Origin: Kitasatospora aureofaciens
GTDB lineage: Bacteria > Actinomycetota > Actinomycetes > Streptomycetales > Streptomycetaceae
Direction of reading: 5' to 3'
NCBI RefSeq assembly: GCF_019192735.1
Contig: NZ_JAHTKP010000006.1
Coordinates: 1-64,000 of the forward strand
Length of the DNA: 64,000 nt
The notes under the pieces were generated by a model. The model saw only the letters and a program-made list of their open reading frames with translations. It was not told the DNA's origin and did no database searches. Of this stretch, positions 43,105-51,224 are shown piece by piece. The position numbers and the translations under genes were made by a program. Position 1 is the first letter of the stretch; each line of letters begins with the position of its first letter.

Positions 43105-44807
43105 CCCCCGAACTGCCCACCGCCGACGAAGCGGTGGCCCACACCCTGCTCAACTGCCTGCTGCGCGAGGTCTCCGCGCCCGAGCACCAGACCGCCGTCG
43201 CCGACGGGAGGCTGCAGATCCGCCTTCCCCGACGCGGCGTCCTGCTGCGGGTCGCGCTGCGCCGCACCTCCCTGCTCGGCGCACATCGATTCGCCGGACC
43301 GGTCGAGATCGAACGGGCCAGCGGTTGGCAGGAGTTGGACTGGTGCGAGCTGGCCGGCCACGTCCAGGGCGAACTGGAGCTGCGCACCGGCACGGTGAAC
43401 GAGGAGTTCCTCGGCCAGGTGGCATCCAGCCACGACGGCGTGCGCGAGGGCCTGGAGGCCCGGCCGGACTCCGGCGTGGACCGCTACCTTGAGTCCGAGC
43501 AGGCCCTGCTGTTCGGCCACCGCTTCCACCCCGCACCCAAGTCCCGCTCCGCCGCCCGGGGCGACTGGCGCCGCTACGCGCCGGAGTCGCGGGCCGCGTT
43601 CCAGCTGCGCCACCTGGCAGTCCGGGAGGAGCTGCTGGCCGAGCACTCACTCGACGACACCGCGACCGCCCTGCTCGACGGACTCGGCGAGGTGCCGGCC
43701 GGGTACCGGCTGCTGCCCGCTCACCCCTGGCAGTACCAACTCATCGGCGACCACCCACTGTTGCGCGGCGCCCTGGCCCGCGGCGACGTGCTCGACCTCG
43801 GCCCGCGCGGCGAGGAGTTCGCCGCCACCGCCTCGGTGCGCACCCTCCACGGCGCGGACGCCTTCCTCAAGTTCAGCCTCAACGTCCGCATCACCAACTG
43901 CCTGCGTAAGAACGCCGCTTACGAGCTGACCGGCGCCGTCATGCTCACCTGGCTGCTCGCCCCCGCGCTCGCCGACCTCGCGCGACGCTTCCCGGACGCG
44001 GCGATGCTGCGCGAACCCGCCTTCCGCACGCTCGCGTTGCCCGGTGCTGACGGCCGCCCGGAGCAGTCACTGTTCGAGGGCTTCGGACTGATCGTCCGCG
44101 AGGGCTTCGCAGACGTGCTCCGGCCCGGCGTCACCCCGCTGCTCGCCGCCGCCGTCGCCGCCGAACACCCGACCAGCTCGGCACACATCTCCCGCCTACT
44201 GGACGGGAGTTCGGATGGCTGCAGGGCCCTCGACTGGTGGCGCGCCTACCTGCGGCTGCTCGTCCCGCCGGTGCTGGCCGCCTACTTCGACCACGGCGTG
44301 GTGCTCGAACCGCACCTGCAGAACGTGCTGATCGGCGTCGACACCGACGGACACCCGGCACAGGTCCTCTTCCGCGACCTGGAGGGCACCAAGCTCGTCC
44401 CCGAGCACAACGCCGGACTGCTCGCCGCCCTGCCGCCCGAGGTGGCCGGCCCGATGACGTACGACGCCGAGCGCGGCTGGGACCGGGTGGTCTACTGCCT
44501 GCTGGTCAACCACGTCGCCGAACTGCTCGCCGCGCTCGCCGACCGCCACCCCGAGCAGGAGAGCGCCCTCTGGCAGGCGGTCCGGGACACCCTGGAGGAG
44601 TACGCGACCGCCCACGGCCGCCCGCCGCGGCTGCGCGCGCTGCTCGCCGGGGTCCCGCTGCCCGCCAAGGCCAACCTGCTCACCCGCTGGGAGCGCAAGG
44701 CCGACCGCGAGGCCGGTTACGTCCGGCTGCCCTCGCCGCTGGCCGGAGAGGTCCTCGCCGAGGCCGCCCGGCTCCCCTTCCCCGTCCCCGTTGGGAGCGC
44801 CCGATGA
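43101..44807 (+). CDS. IucA/IucC-family NIS synthetase 2 (PvsD position)
   Basis: A 568-residue NIS synthetase. LLPAHPWQYQL, ATASVRTLH, FLKFSLNVRITNCLRKNAAYELTG and VVLEPHLQNVLI (ExHxQN) are the catalytic and ATP-binding elements; the C-terminus again is FhuF-like with LPAKANLLTRWE. In the vibrioferrin pathway PvsD joins citrate to serine; the same role is plausible. Two complete synthetases with different terminal motifs predict two separate condensations on a citrate core. Coupled by ATGA overlaps to both neighbours. Confidence 0.92.
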   Translation: MTPELPTADEAVAHTLLNCLLREVSAPEHQTAVADGRLQIRLPRRGVLLRVALRRTSLLGAHRFAGPVEIERASGWQELDWCELAGHVQGELELRTGTVNEEFLGQVASSHDGVREGLEARPDSGVDRYLESEQALLFGHRFHPAPKSRSAARGDWRRYAPESRAAFQLRHLAVREELLAEHSLDDTATALLDGLGEVPAGYRLLPAHPWQYQLIGDHPLLRGALARGDVLDLGPRGEEFAATASVRTLHGADAFLKFSLNVRITNCLRKNAAYELTGAVMLTWLLAPALADLARRFPDAAMLREPAFRTLALPGADGRPEQSLFEGFGLIVREGFADVLRPGVTPLLAAAVAAEHPTSSAHISRLLDGSSDGCRALDWWRAYLRLLVPPVLAAYFDHGVVLEPHLQNVLIGVDTDGHPAQVLFRDLEGTKLVPEHNAGLLAALPPEVAGPMTYDAERGWDRVVYCLLVNHVAELLAALADRHPEQESALWQAVRDTLEEYATAHGRPPRLRALLAGVPLPAKANLLTRWERKADREAGYVRLPSPLAGEVLAEAARLPFPVPVGSAR

Positions 44808-46006
44808 CCGAGTCCGTCCGCTGGCACGTCGCCGCCCTCGCCACCGACGAACTTCCCGCCTACGTCTACGACTTGGCCAAGCTGCGCGAGCACGCCGCCG
44901 CCGTCCGGGCCGCGCTGCCGGACCGGGTGGAGCTGTACTACGCCGCCAAGGCCAACCCGGAGGCGCCGGTACTGGCCGCGCTGCGCGGCGCGGTGGACGG
45001 CTACGAGGTGTCCAGCGGCGGCGAGTTGGCGCACGTACGGGCGGCCGTGCCGGACGCCCCGCTGGCCTTCGGCGGACCGGGCAAGACCCCCACCGAGATC
45101 GCCGCCGCCGTCGCGGCCGGCGTGCACCGCTGGCACGTCGAGAGCGAGCAGGAGCTGCACCGGCTCGCAGCGGTCCTCGCGCAGCAGCCGGACACGGTGG
45201 TCGACGTGCTGCTGCGGGTCAACCTACCGGTCAGCACGGGCGCCCTGGACGCGGTGGCGCTCGCGATGGGCGGGCGGCCGACACCGTTCGGGCTCGACCC
45301 GGACCGCGCCGAGGCATGCGTCCGACTGCTCACCGGCGACGGCCCGCTCGGGCGGCAGCTGCGCCTGCGCGGGGTGCACGCCCACCTCGCCAGCGGGCTG
45401 GCCGCGACGGAGCAACTCGCCGTCGCGGAGCAGATCGTGGGCTGGTCGGCCGCCCTGGCCGAGCGGCACGGCTTCCCGCTCGACGAGGTCAACGTCGGCG
45501 GCGGCATGGCCGTGGACTACGAGGACCCGGCCGCCCGTTTCGACTGGACGGCCTTCGGCGACGGGCTGGCCAAGCTGCTCGGCGCGCACCCCGGGCTGAC
45601 CCTGCGGATCGAGCCCGGCCGCGCGCTGACGGCGTACTGCGGCTGGTACGCGACCGAGGTGCTGGACGTGAAGCGCAGCCACGGCGAGGACTTCGCCGTC
45701 GTCCGTGGCGGCACCCACCACCTGCGCACCCCGGCCACCCGGGGCCACTCCCAGCCGTTCGAGGTGCTGCCGGTGGACGCCTGGCCGCACCCGTGGCCGC
45801 GCCCCGCCGTCACCACCGGCCGTGCCACGCTGGCCGGCCAGCTCTGCACCCCGAAGGACGTCCTCGCCCGGGCCGCCGAGGGCGCGAACGGCCTGCGGAC
45901 GGCGGACCGGGTGCTGTTCACGATGGCCGGCGCGTACGCATGGAACATCTCGCACCACGAGTTCCTGATGCACCCCCGCCCGGGCTTCCACTACCTGGGC
46001 GACTGA
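44804..46006 (+). CDS. Fold-type III PLP decarboxylase (PvsE position)
   Basis: A 400-residue alanine-racemase-fold decarboxylase related to diaminopimelate/ornithine decarboxylases. The PLP lysine is Lys49 in YYAAKANP, phosphate-binding residues are in NVGGGMAVDY, and the catalytic cysteine is in QLCTPKDVLA. In vibrioferrin and staphyloferrin B pathways such an enzyme decarboxylates an amino-acid residue, free or already attached to citrate, giving an ethanolamine- or ethylenediamine-type unit. Last gene of the operon, coupled by ATGA; followed by heptad repeat copy D. Confidence 0.88.
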   Translation: MTESVRWHVAALATDELPAYVYDLAKLREHAAAVRAALPDRVELYYAAKANPEAPVLAALRGAVDGYEVSSGGELAHVRAAVPDAPLAFGGPGKTPTEIAAAVAAGVHRWHVESEQELHRLAAVLAQQPDTVVDVLLRVNLPVSTGALDAVALAMGGRPTPFGLDPDRAEACVRLLTGDGPLGRQLRLRGVHAHLASGLAATEQLAVAEQIVGWSAALAERHGFPLDEVNVGGGMAVDYEDPAARFDWTAFGDGLAKLLGAHPGLTLRIEPGRALTAYCGWYATEVLDVKRSHGEDFAVVRGGTHHLRTPATRGHSQPFEVLPVDAWPHPWPRPAVTTGRATLAGQLCTPKDVLARAAEGANGLRTADRVLFTMAGAYAWNISHHEFLMHPRPGFHYLGD

Positions 46007-46085
46007 CGGAAGGCACCTCGCGCACCTCTGGTAGCTCGTGCACCTCTGACACCTCGCGCACCTTCGGCGCTCCTGAGGCGCCGAG

Positions 46086-46160
46086 CAGATAACAGATAGC
46101 AGGTAACAGATGACAGATGACAGATTTCGAAATCTGTTATCTGTCATCTGTTACCTGTCG
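46086..46160. repeat. Heptad-built palindrome, copy D (most regular)
   Basis: Left side has six successive 7-base units (CAGATAA, CAGATAG, CAGGTAA, CAGATGA twice, CAGATTT), then CG, then four units on the right ending in TTACCTG. The inner four units on each side (46100-46127 with 46130-46157) match over 28 bp with one difference that would be a G-U pair in RNA. It follows the siderophore operon. Confidence 0.92.
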
Positions 46161-46228
46161 GCCGCCACCCCCACAGGACCCATTCGCACGGGCGTGCGAC
46201 AGTAATAGGCAGCGAAGGGAGCGCGAAC

Positions 46229-47032
46229 GTGCTGATGGACAGGGTGGCGGAGATCCTCGCCGAGGCCGCGGCCGAGGTGGTGGAGCCGCGCTTCCGGGCG
46301 TTGGCCACCGGCGAGGTGCTGGAGAAGGCGCCCGGCGAGGTCGTGACGATCGCCGACCGCGAGGCCGAGGCCATCATCGAACGGCGGCTGCGCGAACTGC
46401 TCCCCATCCCGGTGGTCGGCGAGGAGGCCGTCGCGGCCGACCCGTCGCTCGCCCGGGCCCTGCACTCCGAGCCCGCCGTCTGGCTGGTCGACCCGGTCGA
46501 CGGCACGTCCAACTTCGTCGCCGGCCGCCCCGAGTACGCCGTGATGTGCTCCCTCGTCCGCACCGGACAGACCGTCGCCTCGTGGATCTGGCAGCCCGCC
46601 ACCGCCACCGCCTACCGCGCCGAACTGGGCGCCGGTGCCTGGCGCGACGACGTCCGCCTCACCCGCGCGCCCGCACCGGCCGACGCCGGGAAGCTGACCG
46701 GCATCCTGAAGAGCCGCTTCCTCGACCCGGACCACCGCCGCCGCCTGGAGGCCAACAGCTCGGCCTTCGGCGAGGTCTCCCCCGGCCGGAGCGCCGCCGG
46801 GATCGAGTACCCGGACGTCGTCGAGGGCCGGTTCGACTTCATCCTGTACTGGCGCACCCTCCCCTGGGACCACGCCCCCGGCTCCCTGCTCCTCACCGAG
46901 GCCGGCGGCGTCGCCGCCCGCCTGGACGGCCGCCCCTACCGCCCCGAGGCCCCGGGCGGCGAGGACGGCCTGCTCGTCGCCGCCGACCCGGCGACCTGGG
47001 AGCTCACCCGCGCCGTCCTCATGGGCGACTGA
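46229..47032 (+). CDS. Inositol-monophosphatase family phosphatase
   Basis: A 267-residue Mg-dependent phosphatase. The metal-binding motifs are VVGEEA (about 63-68), LVDPVDGTSNFV (about 88-99) and LPWDHAPGSLLLTEAGG (about 212-228). Substrates of the family include inositol phosphates, histidinol phosphate, fructose bisphosphate and PAP; the exact one cannot be told. GTG start at 46229 has AAGGGAG eight bases upstream; ATG six bases later is an alternative. It is separated from the siderophore operon by heptad copy D and is convergent with the P450 gene (21 bases between stops). Confidence 0.88.
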   Translation: MLMDRVAEILAEAAAEVVEPRFRALATGEVLEKAPGEVVTIADREAEAIIERRLRELLPIPVVGEEAVAADPSLARALHSEPAVWLVDPVDGTSNFVAGRPEYAVMCSLVRTGQTVASWIWQPATATAYRAELGAGAWRDDVRLTRAPAPADAGKLTGILKSRFLDPDHRRRLEANSSAFGEVSPGRSAAGIEYPDVVEGRFDFILYWRTLPWDHAPGSLLLTEAGGVAARLDGRPYRPEAPGGEDGLLVAADPATWELTRAVLMGD

Positions 47033-47053
47033 CGACCACCCCCGTGCGGCGGG

Positions 47054-48352
47054 TCACCACACCACCGGCAGCCGCTCCGGCAGTCGCTTGATGAACCCCG
47101 GCCGCCAGGCCAGTTGCTCCACCGGCAGGGCGAGCCGCAGGCCCGGCAGCCGCTCCACGAGCGCCGTGATCGCGATCTCGGCGTGCGTGCGGCCGAGCGC
47201 CGAGGCCGGGCAGAAGTGGCGGCCCGCGCCGAACGCGAGGTGCGGGTTGCTCGTCCGGTCGAAGTCGATCCGCTCCGGGTCCGGGAACACCGCCGGGTCG
47301 TAGTTGGCGCCCTCGACCAGGACGAGCACCAGCTCGCCCTCCTTCACCAGCACGTCGCCCACCCGCACGTCCGCGAGCGCGATCCGCGGCAGGGCGTCGC
47401 CGATCGACAGGTTGACCCGCAGCAGCTCGTCCACCGCGCGCCCGATCAGCGCGGGCTCCCGCCGCAGCCGGTCGGCGAGTTCGGGCTGCTCGCACAGGTA
47501 GATGATCGCGTTCAGCAGGAACGACGAGGTCGACACCGCGCCCGCGCCGAACAGCGACAGGGCGACGGTGGCGAGGAGTTCGTCGCTGACCCGGTCGGAG
47601 ACGTCCGGGGAGCGGCGCAGCACGGCGAACCGTCCGAGCAGGCCGTCCACCGGTTCCGGGTCTGCGTTGAGCCGCCCGAGCATGTAGCCGAGGTCCTTGT
47701 ACCAGTTGGGAGTCGAGCCCGCGAAGGGCACCGGGCTGGTGAGGAAGGCGACGTCGATGCCGGCCATCAGCCGCCGCCAGTCGTCGGCCGGGATGCCGAG
47801 CAACCGGCAGTGCAGGGCGGCGGAGTAGGGCTCGGTGAAGCCGTCCCGCAGTTCGCCGGGGGCGCCGTGCGCGACCAGCGCGTCGATCAGCCGGTGGGCC
47901 TCGGCCTGGAGCCAGCCGTCGAGTTCCTTGTCGGCGCGCGGGGAGAGCGTCTTCATGACGGCGTTGCGCAGCCCGGCGCTGTTGATGTTGCCCATGTTGT
48001 TGACCACCTCCGGCGGGATGGTCAGCGCGTACTGGCGGGGGACGCCGGGGTTGGCGGTGTCCTTGAGGCTGAACCGCTCGTCCTCCAGCACCTGCTTGGC
48101 CAGCGCGTAGCTGCTGACCAGCCAGGCCGGATCGCCGGTCAGGGTACGGACTTTGGCGATCGGCTGCTTCTCACGCAGCCGGCTCGCCTCCACGGGCAGG
48201 ACGTCGCCTCTTCGCGGCAACGGGAAGGTGACGTCGGTGGTCACCGCATCATCGGCGATCACCGCGTCATCGGTGGTTACCGCGTCATCGGTGGTTACCG
48301 CGTCATCGGTGGTTACCGCGTCATCGGTGGTTACCGGATCGGTCACGGTCAT
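47054..48352 (-). CDS. Cytochrome P450, CYP121-like (mycocyclosin synthase-like)
   Basis: A 432-residue P450. The heme ligand is Cys381 in HLAFGAGRHFCPASALG. Long stretches agree with M. tuberculosis CYP121 as I recall it: IPPEVVNNMGNI, GDVLVKEGELVLVLVEGAN, and the C-terminus RLPERLPV(V/L)W; both proteins have 51 residues after the heme Cys. CYP121 Ser237, Phe168 and Trp182 are conserved (Ser274 here), but Gln385 and Arg386 become Ile421 and Lys422. CYP121 couples the two rings of cyclo-Tyr-Tyr. It lies 29 bases after the cyclodipeptide synthase. The N-terminus has a repeated DDAVTT tail not needed for the fold. ATG at 48352 follows AGGAG. Confidence 0.9.
   Translation of the reverse strand: MTVTDPVTTDDAVTTDDAVTTDDAVTTDDAVIADDAVTTDVTFPLPRRGDVLPVEASRLREKQPIAKVRTLTGDPAWLVSSYALAKQVLEDERFSLKDTANPGVPRQYALTIPPEVVNNMGNINSAGLRNAVMKTLSPRADKELDGWLQAEAHRLIDALVAHGAPGELRDGFTEPYSAALHCRLLGIPADDWRRLMAGIDVAFLTSPVPFAGSTPNWYKDLGYMLGRLNADPEPVDGLLGRFAVLRRSPDVSDRVSDELLATVALSLFGAGAVSTSSFLLNAIIYLCEQPELADRLRREPALIGRAVDELLRVNLSIGDALPRIALADVRVGDVLVKEGELVLVLVEGANYDPAVFPDPERIDFDRTSNPHLAFGAGRHFCPASALGRTHAEIAITALVERLPGLRLALPVEQLAWRPGFIKRLPERLPVVW
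48245..48334 (-). repeat. 18-bp tandem repeat inside the P450 N-terminus
   Basis: Four perfect consecutive copies of CGCGTCATCGGTGGTTAC (48263-48334) and one degenerate copy before them. Each encodes the six-residue unit DDAVTT in the P450 N-terminal tail; copy number changes would stay in frame. Confidence 0.92.
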
Positions 48353-48381
48353 GGGTGTGGCTCCTCTGGGGGGATGGTCAA

Positions 48382-49155
48382 CTACGCGGCGCGGGCGGGC
48401 ACAACAGAGTCGGCGGTGGCCGCCAGCGTCGCGGCCGGGCGGACCACCGCGTAGGCCTGGCCGGGCACCGCGCGCAGGCCTTCGTCACGGCCGAACAGGA
48501 CCGGGGTGAGCGGGAGTTCCAGGTGATAGCAGCTGACGGAGGACGGCACGCCGAGCAGCGCCGGGGTGTCCAGGAAGAACGGCAGTTCGGCGGCGATGTA
48601 CCGGAGTCCGGCGGCGAGTTGGGGTTCGCTGGGCGCGAGGCCCTCGTCCAGCCGGGCTGCCAGGAAGCCGCGGGCCATGCCCTCGGCGGCCTCGCGGAAC
48701 ACCCGGTCGGTCCGGAGCGCCTCGACGGTCTGTGAGTGCAGCCGCCGGTAGGCCGGTTCGCCGGTGAAGGAGGAGAGGGCGTGCACCCGGACGTCCTCCT
48801 GGCGGCCGGCCTCCTCGACGCCGCGCTCGATCCGGCGGGCGGTGGCCTTGACCTCCTTGAGGGCGCGGCGCTCGGCGTGTTCGGGGGTGTAGCCGAAGGT
48901 CTCGTACTGGGCACCGACGTGCAGGTCGGCGTAGACGATGTCGATCCTTTCGAAGAACTTCCGCCCCCACCCGATGAGTTCGGCGATCCGACGGTGACTG
49001 AAATAGCTGTTGCCCGGGCTGACGCCGATGAGCAGGTGCTCCCCGCGCCGCCAGATCTCGTGGCACCGGCGGGAGTAGGGAAGTGCCTCGTAGGCAGCCG
49101 TCGGACCGGTCATGGGAGTGGTTATCGGGCTTTCGTCCGGGAGGGTTTCGCGCAT
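48382..49155 (-). CDS. tRNA-dependent cyclodipeptide synthase (NYH type)
   Basis: A 257-residue cyclodipeptide synthase. LLIGVSPGNSYFS gives the acyl-accepting Ser46 and Asn49; Tyr186 and Glu190 (RYIAAELPFF) and Tyr210-His211 (SSVSCYHLE) complete the set, corresponding to AlbC Ser37, Asn40, Tyr178, Glu182, Tyr202 and His203, so it belongs to the NYH subgroup. It uses two aminoacyl-tRNAs to make a diketopiperazine in the cytoplasm. With the CYP121-like partner downstream, cyclo-Tyr-Tyr or a close relative is the best guess. The ATG at 49155 has GGAGG six bases upstream; an earlier ATG at 49170 lacks a site. Confidence 0.93.
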   Translation of the reverse strand: MRETLPDESPITTPMTGPTAAYEALPYSRRCHEIWRRGEHLLIGVSPGNSYFSHRRIAELIGWGRKFFERIDIVYADLHVGAQYETFGYTPEHAERRALKEVKATARRIERGVEEAGRQEDVRVHALSSFTGEPAYRRLHSQTVEALRTDRVFREAAEGMARGFLAARLDEGLAPSEPQLAAGLRYIAAELPFFLDTPALLGVPSSVSCYHLELPLTPVLFGRDEGLRAVPGQAYAVVRPAATLAATADSVVPARAA

Positions 49156-49679
49156 GCCTTGCCTCCGCATCGCAGCAGTGGTCGCAGGACGGTGTTCATG
49201 GGGATTTACCGGGATTCACAGAAGTGCACGGCGGGTAGGCGGAGTTCACCCGGATGTAAGGGGGAGCTCACCACGGTGGATGACGCGCGCCTGGTCAGGC
49301 GGCCTGCCCCGGAGTGCCGTGTGCGCATGGTGGGGCTGCGACCACATGAAGTTACCGCCGCCGTTCGGGATCTCCGCAAGTCCTGCCCCGGGGTTGGCGA
49401 AATGTGATCACCGCGCGGCCGGAATCAGCCTGTACTCCCCTGCGTCGGTATGTCCACGGACGCTTTCCGGTCGCGGCGGGATATCGCCCGGCCAGCCTCT
49501 CACGCCAGTGTGGCTTCCTCCAAGGTCCCTACTGAAAGAGGGACTTGTTTTGGAAGCACGTGAACGACCCCACACACATGGCCTTGTACGAAGCAGAAGC
49601 GAGGCGGAGGCAGAGACAGAAACGGGAGCAGCAACGGAAGCAGATGCCAGAGCCGGAGCCGGAGCCGGTGCCGACCGAC
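49156..49679. other. Intergenic region upstream of the cyclodipeptide synthase
   Basis: No gene supported. It must contain the CDPS promoter (leftward) and the 3' end of the diaminobutyrate operon. A 6-bp hairpin GTCCCT/AGGGAC lies at about 49528-49547 followed by TTGTTTT on the plus strand. The segment from about 49595 to 49675 is purine-rich with GGAGCC-type triplet repeats. Confidence 0.5.
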
Positions 49680-51224
49680 CTAACTCGCCCGCTCCCCCGC
49701 GACCTTGCGCCCCGCCTTGACGACCTCGCGCAGCACCGCGCGGACCTCCCCCACCGTGGCATGCGGGTTGAGCAGGGTCAGCTTCAGCCGGACCCGGCCG
49801 GGCCCGTCCCCCGGCAGTTCGGTGCGCCCGACCACCGCCCGCCCGGTGCGCAGCAGCAACCGTCGCAGCTGGCCGTTGAGTTCGTCGACGGCCGCCTCGT
49901 CCGTCGCCTCCGACGGCCGGAAGCGGAACACGACCGTGGTCAGGACGGGCTCGCCGTGGAGTTCCAGGGACGGTTCGGCGCGGACGGCGCCGGCGGCGGC
50001 ATGGGCGAGGTCATGGCAGGCGTCGACGAGGCGGCCGAGTCCGTCGCGGCCGAGGGTGCGCAGGGTGACGGCGAGTTTGAAGGCGTCGGCGCGCCGGGTG
50101 GTGCGCAGCGAGCGGCCGAGCAGGCTGGGGTAGCCGGCGCGTTCGTCGTCGACGGGGTTGAGGTACTCGGCGCGGCGGGCGAGGGAGACGTACGTCTCGG
50201 CCCGGCGGACCAGGAAGACGCCGGCGGCGGCGGGTTGCCAGCCGAGTTTGTGCCAGTCGAGGGAGACCGAGTCGGCACGGGCGATGCCGTCGAGGAGCGG
50301 GGCGAGCCGGTCGGAGAGCAGGGCGCCGCCGCCGTACGCGGCGTCGACGTGCAGCCAGGCGCCGTAGCGGGTGGCGAGGTCGGCGGCGGTGTGCAGCGGG
50401 TCGATCGCGCCGGTGTCGGTGGTGCCCGCGGTGGCGACGACGGCGATCGGGGTGTGTCCGGCCCAGCTGTTCTCGGCGAGCGCGCGTTCCAACGCGACCG
50501 GGTCCATGCGGAGTTGGCGGTCGACCTGGACGGCGACGACGGCCCGTTCGCCGAGACCGAGCAGGGCGGCGGCGCGTTGGACGGAGAAGTGGGCGGCCTC
50601 CGAGGCGATGATGCGCGGGCTGGCGCCGGCCGGGATTCCGTCCAACTCGACGATGCCGTCCAGCTTCTGGTCGCGCGCCAGCATGAGGCCCATGAAGTTG
50701 GACTCGGTACCGCCGGAGGTGAGGACGCCGGCCGCGCGGGCGGGGTCGTAGCCGACCAGGGCGGCGAGTTCGGCGAGGAGCGCGGTTTCCAGGGCAGTGG
50801 CGGCGGGGGCCTGGTCCCAGGAGTCCTGGGAGGGGTTGAGGGCACTGACGGCGAGGTCGGCGGCGGCGGCCACGGCGAGCGGCGGGCAGTGCAGGTGGGC
50901 GGCGCAGGCCGGGTCGGCGGGGTCGGCGGCACCGTAGGCGAGGAGTTCGGTGAGCCGGGCGAGGGCGCCGCGGCCGTGAGCGCCGGCGAGGCCGTCGGCG
51001 ACCAGGGCGGCGAGCTCGGCGGGGCTTCCGGCGGGCAGCGGTCCGGCGCGCAGGCCGGTGCCGGTGTCGAGGGCGTCGAGGACGGTGGCGAGCAGCGGGC
51101 CGAGCGCGCCCGGCCCGCCGGCGCCGCCCGCGAGGGCGTCCAACGGGACCGCACTGCCGGGCAGTTCGGGGTCGGAGTCGGACTCGGAGCCGTGCCCTGA
51201 ACCGGTGCCCGCGCCGCCGCTCAT
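49680..51224 (-). CDS. PLP-dependent decarboxylase, likely L-2,4-diaminobutyrate decarboxylase
   Basis: A 514-residue group II decarboxylase. HVDAAYGGGALLS and SLDWHKLGW (PLP lysine) are the signature, with TSGGTESNFMGL binding PLP phosphate and ATAGTTDTGAIDP downstream. Paired with the diaminobutyrate aminotransferase gene upstream, whose stop it overlaps (ATGA), it most likely makes 1,3-diaminopropane from 2,4-diaminobutyrate. This two-gene module supplies diamine for schizokinen/rhizobactin-type siderophores in other bacteria. The acidic N-terminus (GHGSESDSDPE) is unusual. Specificity is inferred from the pairing. Confidence 0.85.
   Translation of the reverse strand: MSGGAGTGSGHGSESDSDPELPGSAVPLDALAGGAGGPGALGPLLATVLDALDTGTGLRAGPLPAGSPAELAALVADGLAGAHGRGALARLTELLAYGAADPADPACAAHLHCPPLAVAAAADLAVSALNPSQDSWDQAPAATALETALLAELAALVGYDPARAAGVLTSGGTESNFMGLMLARDQKLDGIVELDGIPAGASPRIIASEAAHFSVQRAAALLGLGERAVVAVQVDRQLRMDPVALERALAENSWAGHTPIAVVATAGTTDTGAIDPLHTAADLATRYGAWLHVDAAYGGGALLSDRLAPLLDGIARADSVSLDWHKLGWQPAAAGVFLVRRAETYVSLARRAEYLNPVDDERAGYPSLLGRSLRTTRRADAFKLAVTLRTLGRDGLGRLVDACHDLAHAAAGAVRAEPSLELHGEPVLTTVVFRFRPSEATDEAAVDELNGQLRRLLLRTGRAVVGRTELPGDGPGRVRLKLTLLNPHATVGEVRAVLREVVKAGRKVAGERAS

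Noticed and set aside
49528..49551. Rho-independent terminator with T-tract on the plus strand
   Set aside because: No plus-strand gene lies upstream and the stem is only 6 bp; on the minus strand it lacks a T-tract.
49545..51200. A 551-codon plus-strand frame starting with a charged, repetitive segment
   Set aside because: It runs antisense to the PLP decarboxylase, whose motifs are clear; the beginning only reflects purine-rich repeats.
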